From: Prionace glauca
Taxonomy: Eukaryota > Chordata > Chondrichthyes > Carcharhiniformes > Carcharhinidae
Assembly: GCA_037974335.1 (NCBI GenBank)
Contig: CM075724.1
Span: forward strand, 62,646,470 to 62,710,469
Length of the DNA: 64,000 nt
Direction: 5' to 3'
The translations under genes were made by a program, and so were the position numbers. The notes below the pieces were generated by a model. The model was not told the origin of the DNA, did not search any database, and saw only the letters and a program-made list of their open reading frames with translations. Shown piece after piece: positions 33,625 through 45,289 of the stretch (position 1 is its first letter; the number at the start of each line of letters is the position of its first letter).

Positions 33625-34820
33625 AAGTCCAAGACCATTGAGGTCAGTTATAGCACCTACTCTGCTCCATGTAAGTTATATCTAAGCATTGAAATTGGGA
33701 TCTTTCTATTCTGTATAATTCAGTTTCGATGGAGAGTTACCAACTGAACTACGGGAAAATGAATTAATGAAATCTGAACTGCTCTCAGTACCAATGATCA
33801 AGAAGCTGTTGGAATGTTGTCATTATCAAACAATCATTATCTATTCTGGTCTGTGTATGACTCCCATTCCACAAGATTGTAGTTGATTTTTAGTTGCACT
33901 CTTAAGTAAGCCACCCAGTTGTAACAAATTGCCGCAAGGAATTCCAGTTGTCCAAAAACACACACCATCACATTCTCAGGAGAAATAACTGTGTAGCACA
34001 TGCTGGTCTTACTAGAAAAGATCCCTCCCAAGAGTCAATTATTTAAAAAAAACTGCACAGCAGTTCCCTCAAGTGGTTTCAGGATAAAGCATAATTTTCA
34101 ATTAGAGGTGAGCAAGATAAACTTTCACTCTAATCGCTGTTCCAGTAATAAAAGAGTTAATTGTCTGAAATTAACTGTTAAGAAACTGCAATCCACCATT
34201 AAGCAGCTGCGGTTTCAACTTCAACATTTGTGGTTTGTATTACGCATCAGAAGCTTTTACATTGTTCATAACATTGCATGTTGATAATTATCTCAGGATA
34301 AGAAAGGAAATAATCTTGTGTTGCTCAGCTTTGAGCAAATGGTCAGTTATTTAGGTCACTTTGTTGCAACATAGCAGAAACAAAATACGCGTGCAATTGT
34401 CTTTTAGTTTTACCGTTACTCAATGCAAATGAGACAACAGACATGAGTCAGCTTAAATACCTTCTGAAGCTGAGGGCAAAATTTTCCTGAAAATAGAATG
34501 AAGCAAACCCCAATCACACAGAAAATTCAGACCCTATTCACAAAATTTGTAAGATCACATAAACAGAAATCAGCACCTGATGTGGCGGGGGGTGGAGTGT
34601 GGAGGGAGGTGGGGGCAACAGGATCTCCTTGTAAGCCTGCGCTTCGGCCTGGCCGCCATTAACAGACCCAGACAGCAGGTGGTTGAGGAGGTAATCTGAT
34701 CAATTTTCTGCCCCTCTAACATTGCTGTGTTCACAGCTGGGTGTTCCTGGATCGAGAGTATGCAGAATACATCAATACATTTTAGACGTTCTGCAACTGG
34801 TGGGTGTTGCAGGCGCGGGG
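33625..34820. other. Unrecognised interval
   Basis: No gene or repeat family identified. The longest open stretch (34000-34284, plus) has a lysine/leucine-rich sequence with no family motif I can name. Confidence 0.35.
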
Positions 34821-36041
34821 GTACATAAGAACATAAGAAATAGGAGCAGGAGTAGGCCATCTAGCCCTTCGAGCCTGCCCCGCCATTCAATAAGATCATG
34901 GCTGATCTGTCGTGGCTCAGTTCCACCTTCCCGCCCTCTCCCCATAACCCTTAATCCCCTCTCTTATCAAGAACCCATCAACCCACTTCTTAAAAATATT
35001 TAGCGAGGCAGCCTCCACCACTTCAACGGGCAGAGAATTCCAGAGATTCACCACCCTTTGAGTGAAGAAGTTCCTCCTCAACTCCGTTCTAAACCGCCTC
35101 CCCTTTATCTTGAGGCTGTGCCCCCTAGTCCTACTGTCTTTTTTGAGCGGGAAGAGTCTCTCCACCTCTATCCTATTCATCCCATTCATCATCTTATACG
35201 TCTCAATGAGATCTCCCCTCATTCTTCTAAACTCTAACGAGTACAAGCCTAGTTTATTCAGCCTCTCCTCATAGCTCAATCCCCTCAACTCCGGTATCAG
35301 CCTAGTAAACCTCCTCTGCACTCCCTCCAGGGCCAAAATATCCTTGCGCAGGTGCGGCGCCCAAAACTGCACACAGTACTCCAGCTGTGGCCTCACCAAT
35401 GCCCTATACGGCTGCAGCAAGACCTCCCTACTTTTATATTCAATCCCCCTCGCTATGAAGGCCAGCATCACATTCACCTTCCTGACCACCTGCTGCACCT
35501 GCAAGTTGGGTGTTTGCGACTCATGCACAAGGACCCCGAGGTCCCTGTGCACCGTCGCCTGCTGCAGTTTTTCGCCACGTAAGTAATAGTCCTTCCTACC
35601 ATTCTTCCTACCAAAGTGGACCACCTCACACTTGCCAACATTAAATTCCATTTGCCATTTCCTGGCCCATTCGCCCAGCCTATCTAGATCCTTCTGCAGA
35701 CTCTCCACACCTTCTGCACAATTTGCCTTTCCCCCAATCTTGGTGTCATCAGCAAATTTCGACACCCTGCACTCGGTTCCCTCCTCCAGATCATCTATAT
35801 AAATGGTAAATAGCTGAGGTCCCAGCACCGACCCCTGGGGCACCCCACTAGTCACCAACCGAATAGAACCCATTGACCCCCACTCTCTGCCTCCTATTTG
35901 ACAGTAAAAAGTCTGACAACACCAGGTTTTAGTCCAACCTATTTATTTGACAATATTCTCACAAGCTTTCGAGGGGACTGCCTCTTTGTCAGGTGAATGG
36001 AGAGTTCTGGCCTCAGACAGAGCATATAAAGCACAGACAGT

Positions 36042-36849
36042 TTAGAGATTACTGATTAGAATGTGAATCCTTACACCTAACCTGCTGTTCAAGTCTTGAA
36101 GTGGCTGATAATGTGAGTGGAAGGAGCACTGATCACAGGTTAAAGAGATGTGTATTGTCTCCAGACAGTACAGTAAGTGAGGTTTTGCAAACCCTGGCAA
36201 GTCACGGGGGTTACAGACAGTGCGACATGAACCCAAGATCCCTGTTGAGACCGTCCTCATGTGTGCGGAACTTGGCTATCAGTCTCTGTTCAGCGACTCT
36301 GCGCTGTCGTGTGTCATGAAGGCCGCCTTGGAGAATGCTTACCCGAAGGTCAAAGGCTGAATGCCCGTGACCGCTGAAGTGTTCGCCAACAGGAAGGGAA
36401 CAATCTTGCCTGGTGACTGTCGAGCGATGTTCATTCATCCATTGTCGTAGCGTCTGCATGGTCTCCCCAATGTACCATGCTTCGGGACATCCTTTCTTGC
36501 AACGTATCAGCTAGACAATGTTGGCCGAGTTGCAAGAGTATTTACCATGTACCTGGTGGATGGTGTTCTCACGTGTGATGATGGTATCCATGTCGATGAT
36601 CCGACATGTCTTGCAGAGGTTGCTGTGACAGGGTTGTGTGGTATTGAGGTCACTGTTCTCCTGAAGGCTGGGTAGTTTGCTGCGAACAATGGTCTGTTTG
36701 AGGTTGTGTGGTTGTCTGAAAGCAAGAACTGGGGGTGTGGGGATAGCCCTGGCGAGATGTTCGTCTTCATCAATGATATGTTGAAGACTCCGGAGAAGAT
36801 GTCGCAGCTTCTCCGCTCCGGGGAAGTACTGGGTGACGAAGGGTACTCT
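36042..36849 (-). pseudogene. PLE GIY-YIG endonuclease region (minus-strand copy, partial, broken)
   Basis: Mirror copy of the endonuclease segment. It reaches slightly further toward the RT side than the plus copy, with a linker block containing 'YFPGAEKLRHLLRSL' and 'LARAIPTPPVLAFRQPHN'. It carries the same Cys motif and GIY-YIG core. Not intact. Confidence 0.85.
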
Positions 36850-37362
36850 GCTTTCAGACAACCACACAACCTCAAACAGACCATTGTTCGCAGCAAACTA
36901 CCCAGCCTTCAGGAGAACAGTGACCACAATACCACACAACCCTGTCACAGCAACCTCTGCAAGACTTGCTGGATCATCGACATGGATACCATCATCACAC
37001 GTGAGAACACCATCCATCAGGTACATGGTAAATACTCTTGCAACTCGGCCAACATTGTCTACCTGATACGTTGCAAGAAAGGATGTCCCGAAGCATGGTA
37101 CATTGGGGAGACCATGCAGACGCTACGACAACGGATGAATGAACATTGCTCGACAGTCACCAGGCAAGACTGTTCCCTTCCTGTTGGCGAACACTTCAGT
37201 GGTCACGGGCATTCAGCCTCTGACCTTCGGGTAAGCATTCTCCAAGGCGGCCTTCATGACACACGACAGCGCAGAGTCGCTGAACAGAGACTGATAGCCA
37301 AGTTCCGCACACATGACGACGGTCTCAACAGGGATCTTGGGTTCATGTCGCACTATCTGTAA
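36850..37362 (+). pseudogene. PLE GIY-YIG endonuclease domain (plus-strand copy, partial)
   Basis: Open C-terminal endonuclease segment of a Penelope-like element. It shows the cysteine motif C-H-S-N-L-C-K-T-C typical of the Neptune group, then 'IVYLIRCKKGCPEAWYIGET' (the GIY-YIG-type core), 'TLRQRMNEH', 'LPVGEHFSGHGHS' and 'VAEQRLIAKF'. It nicks target DNA during retrotransposition in whole elements. The reverse transcriptase that normally precedes it is absent because the copy is 5'-truncated. Confidence 0.88.
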
Positions 37363-38557
37363 CCCCCGTGACTTGCCTGGGTTTGCAAAACCTCACTTAC
37401 TGTACTGTCTGGAGACAATACACATCTCTTTAACCTGTGATCAGTGCTCCTTCCACTCACATTATCAGCCACTTTAAGACTTGAACAGCAGGTTAGGTGT
37501 AAGGATTCGCATTCTAATCAGCAACTGTCTGTGCTTTATATCCTCTGTCTGTCTGAGGTCAGAACTCTCCATTCACCTGACGAAGAGGCAGTCCCCTCGA
37601 AAGCTTGTGAGAATATTATCAAATAAATAGGTTGGACTAAAACCTGGTGTTGTCAGACTTTTTACTGTGTTTATGCCAGTCCAACGCCGGCATACCCACA
37701 TCATGACTCCTATTTGACAGCCAATCCTCTATCCACGCTAACACCCTACCCCCAACTCCATGTCCCCTGACCTTCTGCAATAACCTCTTGTGAGGTACCT
37801 TGTCAAACGCCTTCTGAAAATCCAGAAAGACCACATCCACCGGCTCTCCTCTATCCACTGCCCTAGACACATCCTCATAGAACTCCAGTAAATTTGTTAG
37901 ACATGACTTCCCTTTAATGAAACCGTGCTGCGTCCGCCCTATCAAGCAATTCCCTTCAAGATGCCTCGCAATTTCCTCCTTAATGACGGATTCTAACATT
38001 TTACCTACCACAGACGTTAAACTAACCGGCCTATAATTCCCCGCCTTTTGCCTGGCACCCTTCTTAAACAACGGCGTAACAGTAGCCGTTTTCCAATCTT
38101 CCGGCACTTCCCCGGAATCCAGCGACGTCTGGAAAATAACCACCAAGGCATCCACTATCACCTCCGCCATTTCTTTCAGAACCCTCGGATGCATTCCATC
38201 CGGTCCTGGGGACTTGTCCACAATCAGCCCCTCCAGTCTGTCGAGCACCACCTCTCTAGTAACAGTAATGTCATTAAGACCCTCCATTCCTACCACCTTT
38301 CCATCGCTAACACCCGGCAAATTATTCATGTCCTCCTCCGTGAAGACAGAAACAAAAAAGTTATTCAAGACCTTAGCCATATCCCCATCCCCTACCACTA
38401 GCTCCCCTTTCTCATCCTCTAAAGGACCAACGTTCACACTAGCCAGCCTCTTCCTTTTTATATATTTATAAAAACTCTTGATATCCTTTTTCATATTAAG
38501 TGCTAGCCCAGCCTCATAGCTTCTCCTACCCTCCTTTATCAACTTGTTTGTCAATCC

Positions 38558-39139
38558 ATCATCAGCGCTCATAATAATTTTGGTTAGTTTGCAAGTTTCC
38601 AAAACATTTGTTTATGTCAGAGTGGCCCACCAGGAACTCTCATCCCTCTCATTTGCATTTAATTTGTTGATTTTTGTTTTACTAAAGGAATATGTAGAAA
38701 TCCAGGACCTCCATCACACAAAATTTCAGACTCTTGGTTCGAATGAAGAGAAATCCTAATACAAAAATACCAAGCAGCAAAGACAAAATATTAAAGCCCT
38801 CCTCATTTCCTTTCAGTCCAAGCCTCACCCTTACCTTTCCACCATCCTGACTGTCCGTTGACACTTTAAAATTGGGAAGATTCATCAACTTGCAATTTTC
38901 ACTGGGCGTATTTCTCCCATTTTTAGACCAGGTGCAATGGCTGGTAACTCCCGCAGCTTTGGCCCCACTGACCAGAAGAGCGGAATCATGCCAGATTCTG
39001 CACTTGGTAGCTCATTAATTATGCACAATCAAGTTCCACTTGAACTCTTCTGGTGGGCTGGCAGCTGATCAATCTGCCCACACTCAGCTAAAGGGTTCAA
39101 AAGTTCTGTTGCCATATAAATAACAGTTTAGCACACTCA
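38558..39139. other. Unrecognised interval
   Basis: No gene, RNA or named repeat recognised. Confidence 0.35.
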
Positions 39140-41270
39140 AGAAGCAAAGAACAAAGAAAATTACTGCACAGGAACAGGCCCTTCAGGCCTTCAAGCCTAC
39201 ACTGGCCATGTTGCCCAACTGAACTAAAACCCTCTACTCTTCCCGGGCTGCATCCCTCTATTCCCATCCTATTCATGTATTTGTCAAGACCCCTCCTTAA
39301 AAATCACTATCGTATCTTCTTCCACTACCTCTCCCGGCAGCAAGTTCCAGGCCCTGATCACCTTCCATGTAAAAAAAACTTGCCTCGTACATCTCCTTGC
39401 CCCTCACAGCTTAAACCTATGCCAGGTAATTGATTCTTCCACTCTAGGAAAAAGCTTCTGACTATCCACTCTGTCCATGCCCGTCATAATCTTATAGACT
39501 ACTATCAGCTCATCCCTCAACTTCTGTTGTTCCAATGAAAAGAAACCAAGTTTCTCCAACCTCTTCTCATAGCTAATGCCCTCCATACCAGGCAACATCC
39601 TGGTAAATCTTTTCTGTACCCTCTCCAAAACCTCCATATCCTTCTGGTAGTGTCGCAACCAGAATTGAACACTATATTTCCAAGTGCAGTCTAAATAAAG
39701 CTGTAACATGACTTGCCAATTTTTAAATTCAATGCTCCAGCAGATGAATGCAAGCATACCATATGCCACGTTGACTACCTCCTTCCTCTGTGCTCCCACT
39801 TTCAGTGACCTGTGTACGTATATACCCATATCCCTCTGCCTATCAATACTCAAGAGTTCTCCCATTGACTATATTTCCCATCTATGTTATACCTTCCAAA
39901 ATGATTTGCCTCTCATTTGTCTGGATTAAATTCCATCTGCCATCTTTCCACCCAAATCTCCAACCAATCTACATCCTGCTGTATCCTCTGATTGTCCTCA
40001 TCACTATCCAGAATTCAACCAGCCTTTGTGTCATACATAAACTTACTAATCAAACCAGTTGCATTTTCTACTGAATCATTTATATATATTACAAACAGCA
40101 AAAGTCTCAGCACTGATCCCTCAGGAACACCACTAGTCACAGCTCTCCATTCAGAAACACACCCTTCCACTGTCTCCTATTCTTTGTCTTCTATAACTGA
40201 GCCAGATCTATATCCATCTGGCTAGCTCCCCTCTGATCCTGTGTGACTTCACCTTCTGTACCAGTGTACCAGACTGTCAAAGGTCTTACTGAAGTCCACG
40301 AAGGCAACATCCACTGCCCTACCCTCATCGATCATCTTCGTCACTTTCTTGAAAAACTCAATTAAGTTAGTGAGAGACGTCTTCCCCTTCACCAAACCAT
40401 GTTGCATCTCACTAATTTATTTTAAAAAATCCTGATGTAAGGCTCAATGGCCTGTGATTACCTGTATTATCCTTGCTGCCCTTCTTAAACAAAGGACCAA
40501 CATTGGCTATTCTCCAATCCTTTACGACCTCCCAGTGAGGATACAGAAGTTTCTCTCAAGGTCTCAGCAATTGCTTCTCTCAGTATTCTGGGGTATATCC
40601 CACCAGGCCTGGGAACATGTCAACTTAATATTTCTCAAGAGTCCCTAGTACAACATGACTCAACATGACCCAACTATCTACACATCTTTCCTCAGATTCA
40701 TCATCCTCCAAGACCTTCTGTCTGGTGTATACTAGCAGAAAATACTCATTTAATACCTCACCCATTTCCTCTGGCTCCATGCATAGATTCCCTCCCCTGT
40801 CCTTGAATGGGACAACCCTCTCCCTAGATACCCTCTTGCCCTTTATATATGTATAAAAAGCCTTGGGATTTTCCTTAAACCAGCTGGCCAATGACTTTTC
40901 ATGATCCCTTTTAGCCCTCCTGACTCCTTTCTTAAGTTTCTTTCTACTTTTGTTGTATTTCTCAGTAGCTTCATGTATTCCCAGACTCCTAGTCCTGATA
41001 AATGCTTCCTTTTTTTCTTTGACTAGGCTCACAATATCTCTCATTATCCAAGGTTCCCAAAACTTGGCATCCTTGCAGGAACATGCCGGTCCTGAAAGCC
41101 TCCCACATGCCAGATGTTGATTTTCCCTCAAACATCTGCCCCCAATCTATATTCACTGAAATGTTGACCACCTGGCGGGGCTCATTCTCTAATACCAGTT
41201 CCACTATGGCCCCCTTCCCTACATACTGTTTCAAGAAACCATCCTGAATGCTCCTTATTCAATTCAAAGC
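39140..41270 (-). mobile_element. CR1-type LINE, family B, long but degenerate
   Basis: Minus strand, 3' end at the CAAAGAACAAAGAA tail (39146). Recognisable in order: C-terminal ORF2 and thumb (39404-39865: 'VAYGMLAFICWSIEF', 'RVQKRFTRMLPGMEG', 'LEQQKLRDELI'), palm remnants (39930-40400), and the pre-RT linker (40625-41131: 'VKEKKEAFIRTRSLG', 'KKLKKGVRRAKRDHEKSLASWFKENPKAFYTYIKGK'). Several stops and frame changes. About 2.1 kb survives; the endonuclease is missing. Confidence 0.85.
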
Positions 41271-43490
41271 ACTCTCTCCAGCACATCTGTCTTCAACAGG
41301 CCATACAGGATGTCAGCAACCCAGAGGAAAAAAGCTAACAGTCTCAAGAGGAAATAACTTCCTGAGTTCAACCACCCATCCCCCAAATCCATCATCTGCA
41401 ACGTGCTCATGCCTCTACCCAACACAACTGGATTCTTCATGCATTACCTTCCAGTAAGTGATGTTGCATTTCTTTGAGCTCCTGGTTTGTGAGCTTTTCA
41501 TGTAGTCTTGTCAGATTCTAGCTTCCCTCCCCTAGTTCTTCCCTCTGCCTTCCATTGTTTATCATCTTCAACTACCTCCTTGTTCTTCTGTATGCTATCA
41601 CGATCTATTAATCTCTCCCTATCTCCCCAATCATTGCATTGCCTTTACTGCTCCCCTTGTCTTTGTTAGGCCATGCCACCCTCACCTTGCCAGCCTGACA
41701 TCACATTCCAATATCCCAATCAAATTTTGGTTCTTTGTTGTGGTGGCAACATGAGCCCACAGCACAGACCTGTCCAGATCAACAGTGCTATCTGGCACCA
41801 GGGTAAGGAGACTCCTGTACACCCTAATCCCAGGCACTGTACTGATCTGAGACAATGACACAGGAGGGCCTATAGGTCCAGCAGCATGATGCTCTCTGTG
41901 AAGACAGGCTCAGCCTGAAGATGGTGGCAGGAACCAATCTGCCATAGCAGAGTGGTGGAGAGTACATCAGGAGCAGTATAGCATTCTGACAGAACTTATT
42001 CCACTCACGCCAAAGTCTCTGTTGAACTAAGGACTGCCTTATGCACACCACACATTAGCAATTTGGTTTGATGCTGACATAATTTCCCATTGGCATGACG
42101 CAGTATGAAAGGCTTGACAAAATGCCATTGAGTAGCTTTTTAAACGAGCATTTATAAGATGTAAAGGAATGCAAATGCCATTTGCGCCAAGTGCCAGCAG
42201 GAAAAATGACCTGCCATTAACCCACTATTGGGAGAATTGCAATGGGATTTTATGACTTGGGCTTCCAAGTTCTTGCCTCCAACAGATTCACCACGCTCAC
42301 TCATTACCAAACCTGCCATGGGTTGGTTAGAAGAATTCCGCCCAATAAATGCAACCCAAAGTTAAACTTGGATATGTGTCCTTTTCTGTGCCTTTGCAGC
42401 CAATATTAATGTATGTTTAAATTCCCTGCCAATCTCACTAGAATATTATGAGCTTAAGACTGGACATTAATGTGAAAAGTCGAGGCCAATAAGAAGCACC
42501 AAACTAACATCTGAAAGCTAACATTTTAATTTATTCAAGCACAATAGGCAAGGCATTTTTAGGGACCCACAATGATGAAACCTTTCAATTTTAACATGAC
42601 TTATGTTACAAATATGCATTAAAAGTAACATTAATTAAACAGCTCTCAGTGACAGTAAGTTAAAAAGAATTGGATTAAAATATCAGAATAATGGTTATTA
42701 TCAGGCTGCACCCAAAATTAGTTCATAATTTCACCACAGTCTTTTTACTTTGGGGCATGGCTAGCTTTCTATTTTGAGATGATTGGGGCTGGATTGGAAT
42801 AATTAATAGATGATCATAAAGGGTCAAGGAAATTTGTGTCTATTGTGGTTATTCATGCAACTTATTAAAGTTCAAATTTCTGTGATCAATTAACTTACTT
42901 AATTAGTTTGTGATTAGGTACAATTTGTAAGTGCAACTATGGAGGGAATTCAAATATCTGGAATTTGCAGGGCTTTTAATGATGAGCATTTGGGGGACAT
43001 TCTCCCAAAAAACTACTGCCCAATGGCAATAAAATGGGAGATTTTTCCACTCATTTATTTGGGTAAACTTGGTTGAAAAAATCTGAGTGCTGGTTTCCGG
43101 CATGAGGCTGATTGTCTAAAAAAGGACCGGACTCCAGTTGTGAGTCCTACTACAGGCTGATGTTTCCAGGTTTGCTGTACTATTCAAGCCATGCTTCGGA
43201 CCGGGAGAATCAAGTCCTAGTTTCATTACCCTTCCAAATGTAACCACAACTTTAGGATTTAGCAGAGACACAGAAACATGTGGTAAAGTTGTGGTCAAAT
43301 ATGATTCACTGCTCCAATGTGAGGAATCCACTCACCCTTAATTGTAGTGTTAACATAAGCCTACTGATGAGACTAATAACTAAACTAAAATAAACATGCA
43401 GCCATGTATACGAAATTAATGCAGTTTAACTTGCTTCCGGAACTCTTTTCAATATTCATATGCGATAGTTGAATGTGTTGTATTATATTT
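41271..43490. other. Unrecognised interval
   Basis: No gene or nameable repeat. Short open frames lack family motifs. Some phrases near 42240-42345 look like decayed non-coding repeat. Confidence 0.35.
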
Positions 43491-43493
43491 AAC

Positions 43494-43600
43494 GAAGAAC
43501 AAAGAACAACCTGGCACAGGAAACAGGCCCTTCGGTCCAACGAGCCCGCACCGCCATTTTAAAGCATTTTCCTACACCTACCTTGCCCCGTGTTTAGCAC
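43494..43600 (-). mobile_element. LINE family B terminal fragment
   Basis: 'gaagaacaaagaacaac', then 'aaacaggcccttcggtccaa' and 'gagcccgcaccgcc': the last 100 bp of family B on the minus strand, as at 5229. Confidence 0.75.
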
Positions 43601-43713
43601 ACCAATCACTTTCAAGTTTTGATTTTATATTTATTTTATGTGGACTTTTTACAGTTTCTGGAACATTGTAAATTTTGAGAAACTTTTGTGTAATTTTATT
43701 GAATAATACCAAG

Positions 43714-43925
43714 TGTTAAATTCTTTACTACTGAGGGTTATCCTGAAGAACTCACTCAACAGACACGTGTCAGAGAACACAAGTAGATCTTGTAGTCTTC
43801 CTCACTCCATATTCCAAACAACAATTGTCCTCTCAGGGTGGTTCCTGGCCAGATTACCCCACACCCAGGGTCACTTGACTCGTTCCCTGAAAGGGGCTCC
43901 AAAATACATAACCCCAAACACTGAC
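43714..43925 (-). mobile_element. Lone LTR, gypsy-type fossil
   Basis: About 210 bp, TG...CA bounded. It has the same block order as the LTRs at 29373 and 33421 ('tactactgaggg', 'cagagaacacaag', 'accccacacccagg', 'ccctgaaaggggctcc'). No internal region beside it, so a solo LTR. Old. Confidence 0.7.
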
Positions 43926-44479
43926 AGACACTACAAAAAAACACAATGGCAAAGCAGTTCCTTTAGCAAAAACACATTGATAAACACCTGCTTCAATAAA
44001 GTGCCAAAGGACATGCTGATGCTTATAGTTCAAATAGACTTCTGTACCATTGAACGCATGTTTCTCAGTATTACATAGTGTCAGGATGCAAACATCCAGG
44101 ATGCAATAAAGGCAAACATCAAAACCATTCTCATTCTATACATGCACAATATAACTTACAAGTATGAAATACTTCGTAATTTTCTGAATTAGTTTTAAAG
44201 TTATCAACAACTTTAGCAATCTATCCCTTGTTTAAAAGTGAAGTAACTCATTTCAGGTAACCTCAAAGATAAATAATATCACCCAACAAAATAGCCTCTA
44301 GAAACAGTCATTGATAGGGATCTGATTTAATACCAATTAAACAAAGTCAAAGATGATGATGGCATCATCAAAATATCATGATGGCATATTTCTCCTATCC
44401 TGAACAAATGGAATCCTAGCAAGAAGTAACAGAAACCAACTATAATAAGAAGGATGATCCCACAAGTAATTGACACCTG

Positions 44480-44523
44480 GGGGTGTGAGTGGAGGAGGGG
44501 GGTGGGGGTGGGGGGGAGGGTTG
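44480..44523 (+). repeat. G-rich low-complexity tract
   Basis: Several runs of four to seven G separated by single T or A bases; a G-quadruplex candidate. Confidence 0.7.
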
Positions 44524-44653
44524 CAGTCAGAGGAGCATTGGAAATGAAATCAATAGTTGGCTGTCATTCTTGAGAAACCAATTAGAAATTGGTCGCACAC
44601 CATCTAGACCAATCACAGATTGATCCTGCATCCTTTAAGTCAATTAGGAAAGA

Positions 44654-45085
44654 TTGGAGAAGCATGATTTGAGACCATTAGGGTTTAGAAGTGTAAGAAG
44701 TGTTTTCATTGAAAACATTAAAATCCTGAAGTTTATTGAAAGGAAGGATGTGGAGAACATGTTTTCTCTTATCAGAGAATCTAGAACTAGGGGTCACTGT
44801 TTAAAGCTAAAGGTTCGGTCATTTAAGACAGAGATTAGAAGAAATTTTTTCTCTCAAAGTTATGAATCTCTAGAGCTCTATTCTGCAAAAGGAGTGGAAG
44901 CAGAATCTTTGAATATTTTTGAGGCAGCAATAGATAGATTACTGATCAACAAGGGGATGGAAGGTTATTGGGTGTAGTCAGGAATTTGGGGTTGGAGTTA
45001 CAATCAGATCAACCATGACCATGTTGAATGGCAGAACAGGCTTGAATGGCTGAATGGCCTACTTCTGCTCCTGACTCATATATTC
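44654..45085 (+). mobile_element. CR1-type LINE 3' end, related to family A
   Basis: Open 107-codon remnant (44654-44977) of the ORF2 C-terminus: 'RESRTRGHCLKLKVRSFKTEIRRNFFSQ', 'AESLNIFEAAIDRLLI', 'GMEGYWV'. It is followed by the terminal 'catgaccatgttgaatgg...ggcctacttctgctcctg' region. Older than the other family A copies. Confidence 0.8.
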
Positions 45086-45289
45086 ATAGGAAATAACCTT
45101 GTCTCATTTAAGCCAATCAGAATGCAATAGTGCTATTGATCACTCAGAGTAGAGAATAGGAGCAATGTTTATAATTTTGGTGCTGGAGGCATGAATCGAG
45201 AGCTCTCAGGCAAGCTGCAAATGGATGGAAAATACTGAGCAGAGTGCCCATGACTTCACAGTATGGATTACTGGAGGTGACAAAAACAG

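Larger units (their letters stand above)
35905..37706. mobile_element. Neptune-type Penelope-like element, head-to-head dimer
   Basis: A 1,802-bp insertion made of two 5'-truncated copies in opposite orientation: minus-strand copy 35905 to about 36849 and plus-strand copy about 36850 to 37706. Each carries the GIY-YIG endonuclease region and the 3' terminal repeat. A perfect 14-bp target duplication, CTCCTATTTGACAG, lies at 35891-35904 and 37707-37720. No reverse-transcriptase domain remains, so the insertion cannot move by itself. The arms are nearly identical, so the dimer probably arose in one event. Confidence 0.92.
34822..38557 (-). mobile_element. CR1-type LINE, family A, young, split by a PLE
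   Basis: Minus strand. The 3' part (34822-35904) keeps 318 codons of ORF2 open (34917-35873), including '[25 protein letters not shown]', FADDTK and the C-terminus. The 5' part (37707-38557) keeps the pre-RT and fingers: 'EDWKTATVTPLFKKGARQKAGNYRPVSLTSVVGKML' and 'VDVVFLDFQKAFDKVPHKRLLQK'. The copy is 5'-truncated near 38557, within the sequence equivalent to 50020 of the longer copy, and ends in CATAAGAA repeats. The two parts are separated by the PLE insertion at 35905-37706. It differs from 48105-51395 by only a few bases per hundred. Confidence 0.93.

Noticed and set aside
34000-34284. A 94-residue lysine/leucine-rich open frame as a gene
   Set aside because: Low-complexity composition without a recognisable domain or start context.
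36042-37362. Two host genes encoding GIY-YIG proteins
   Set aside because: Both lie inside one insertion with target duplications and PLE ends; they are mobile-element remnants.
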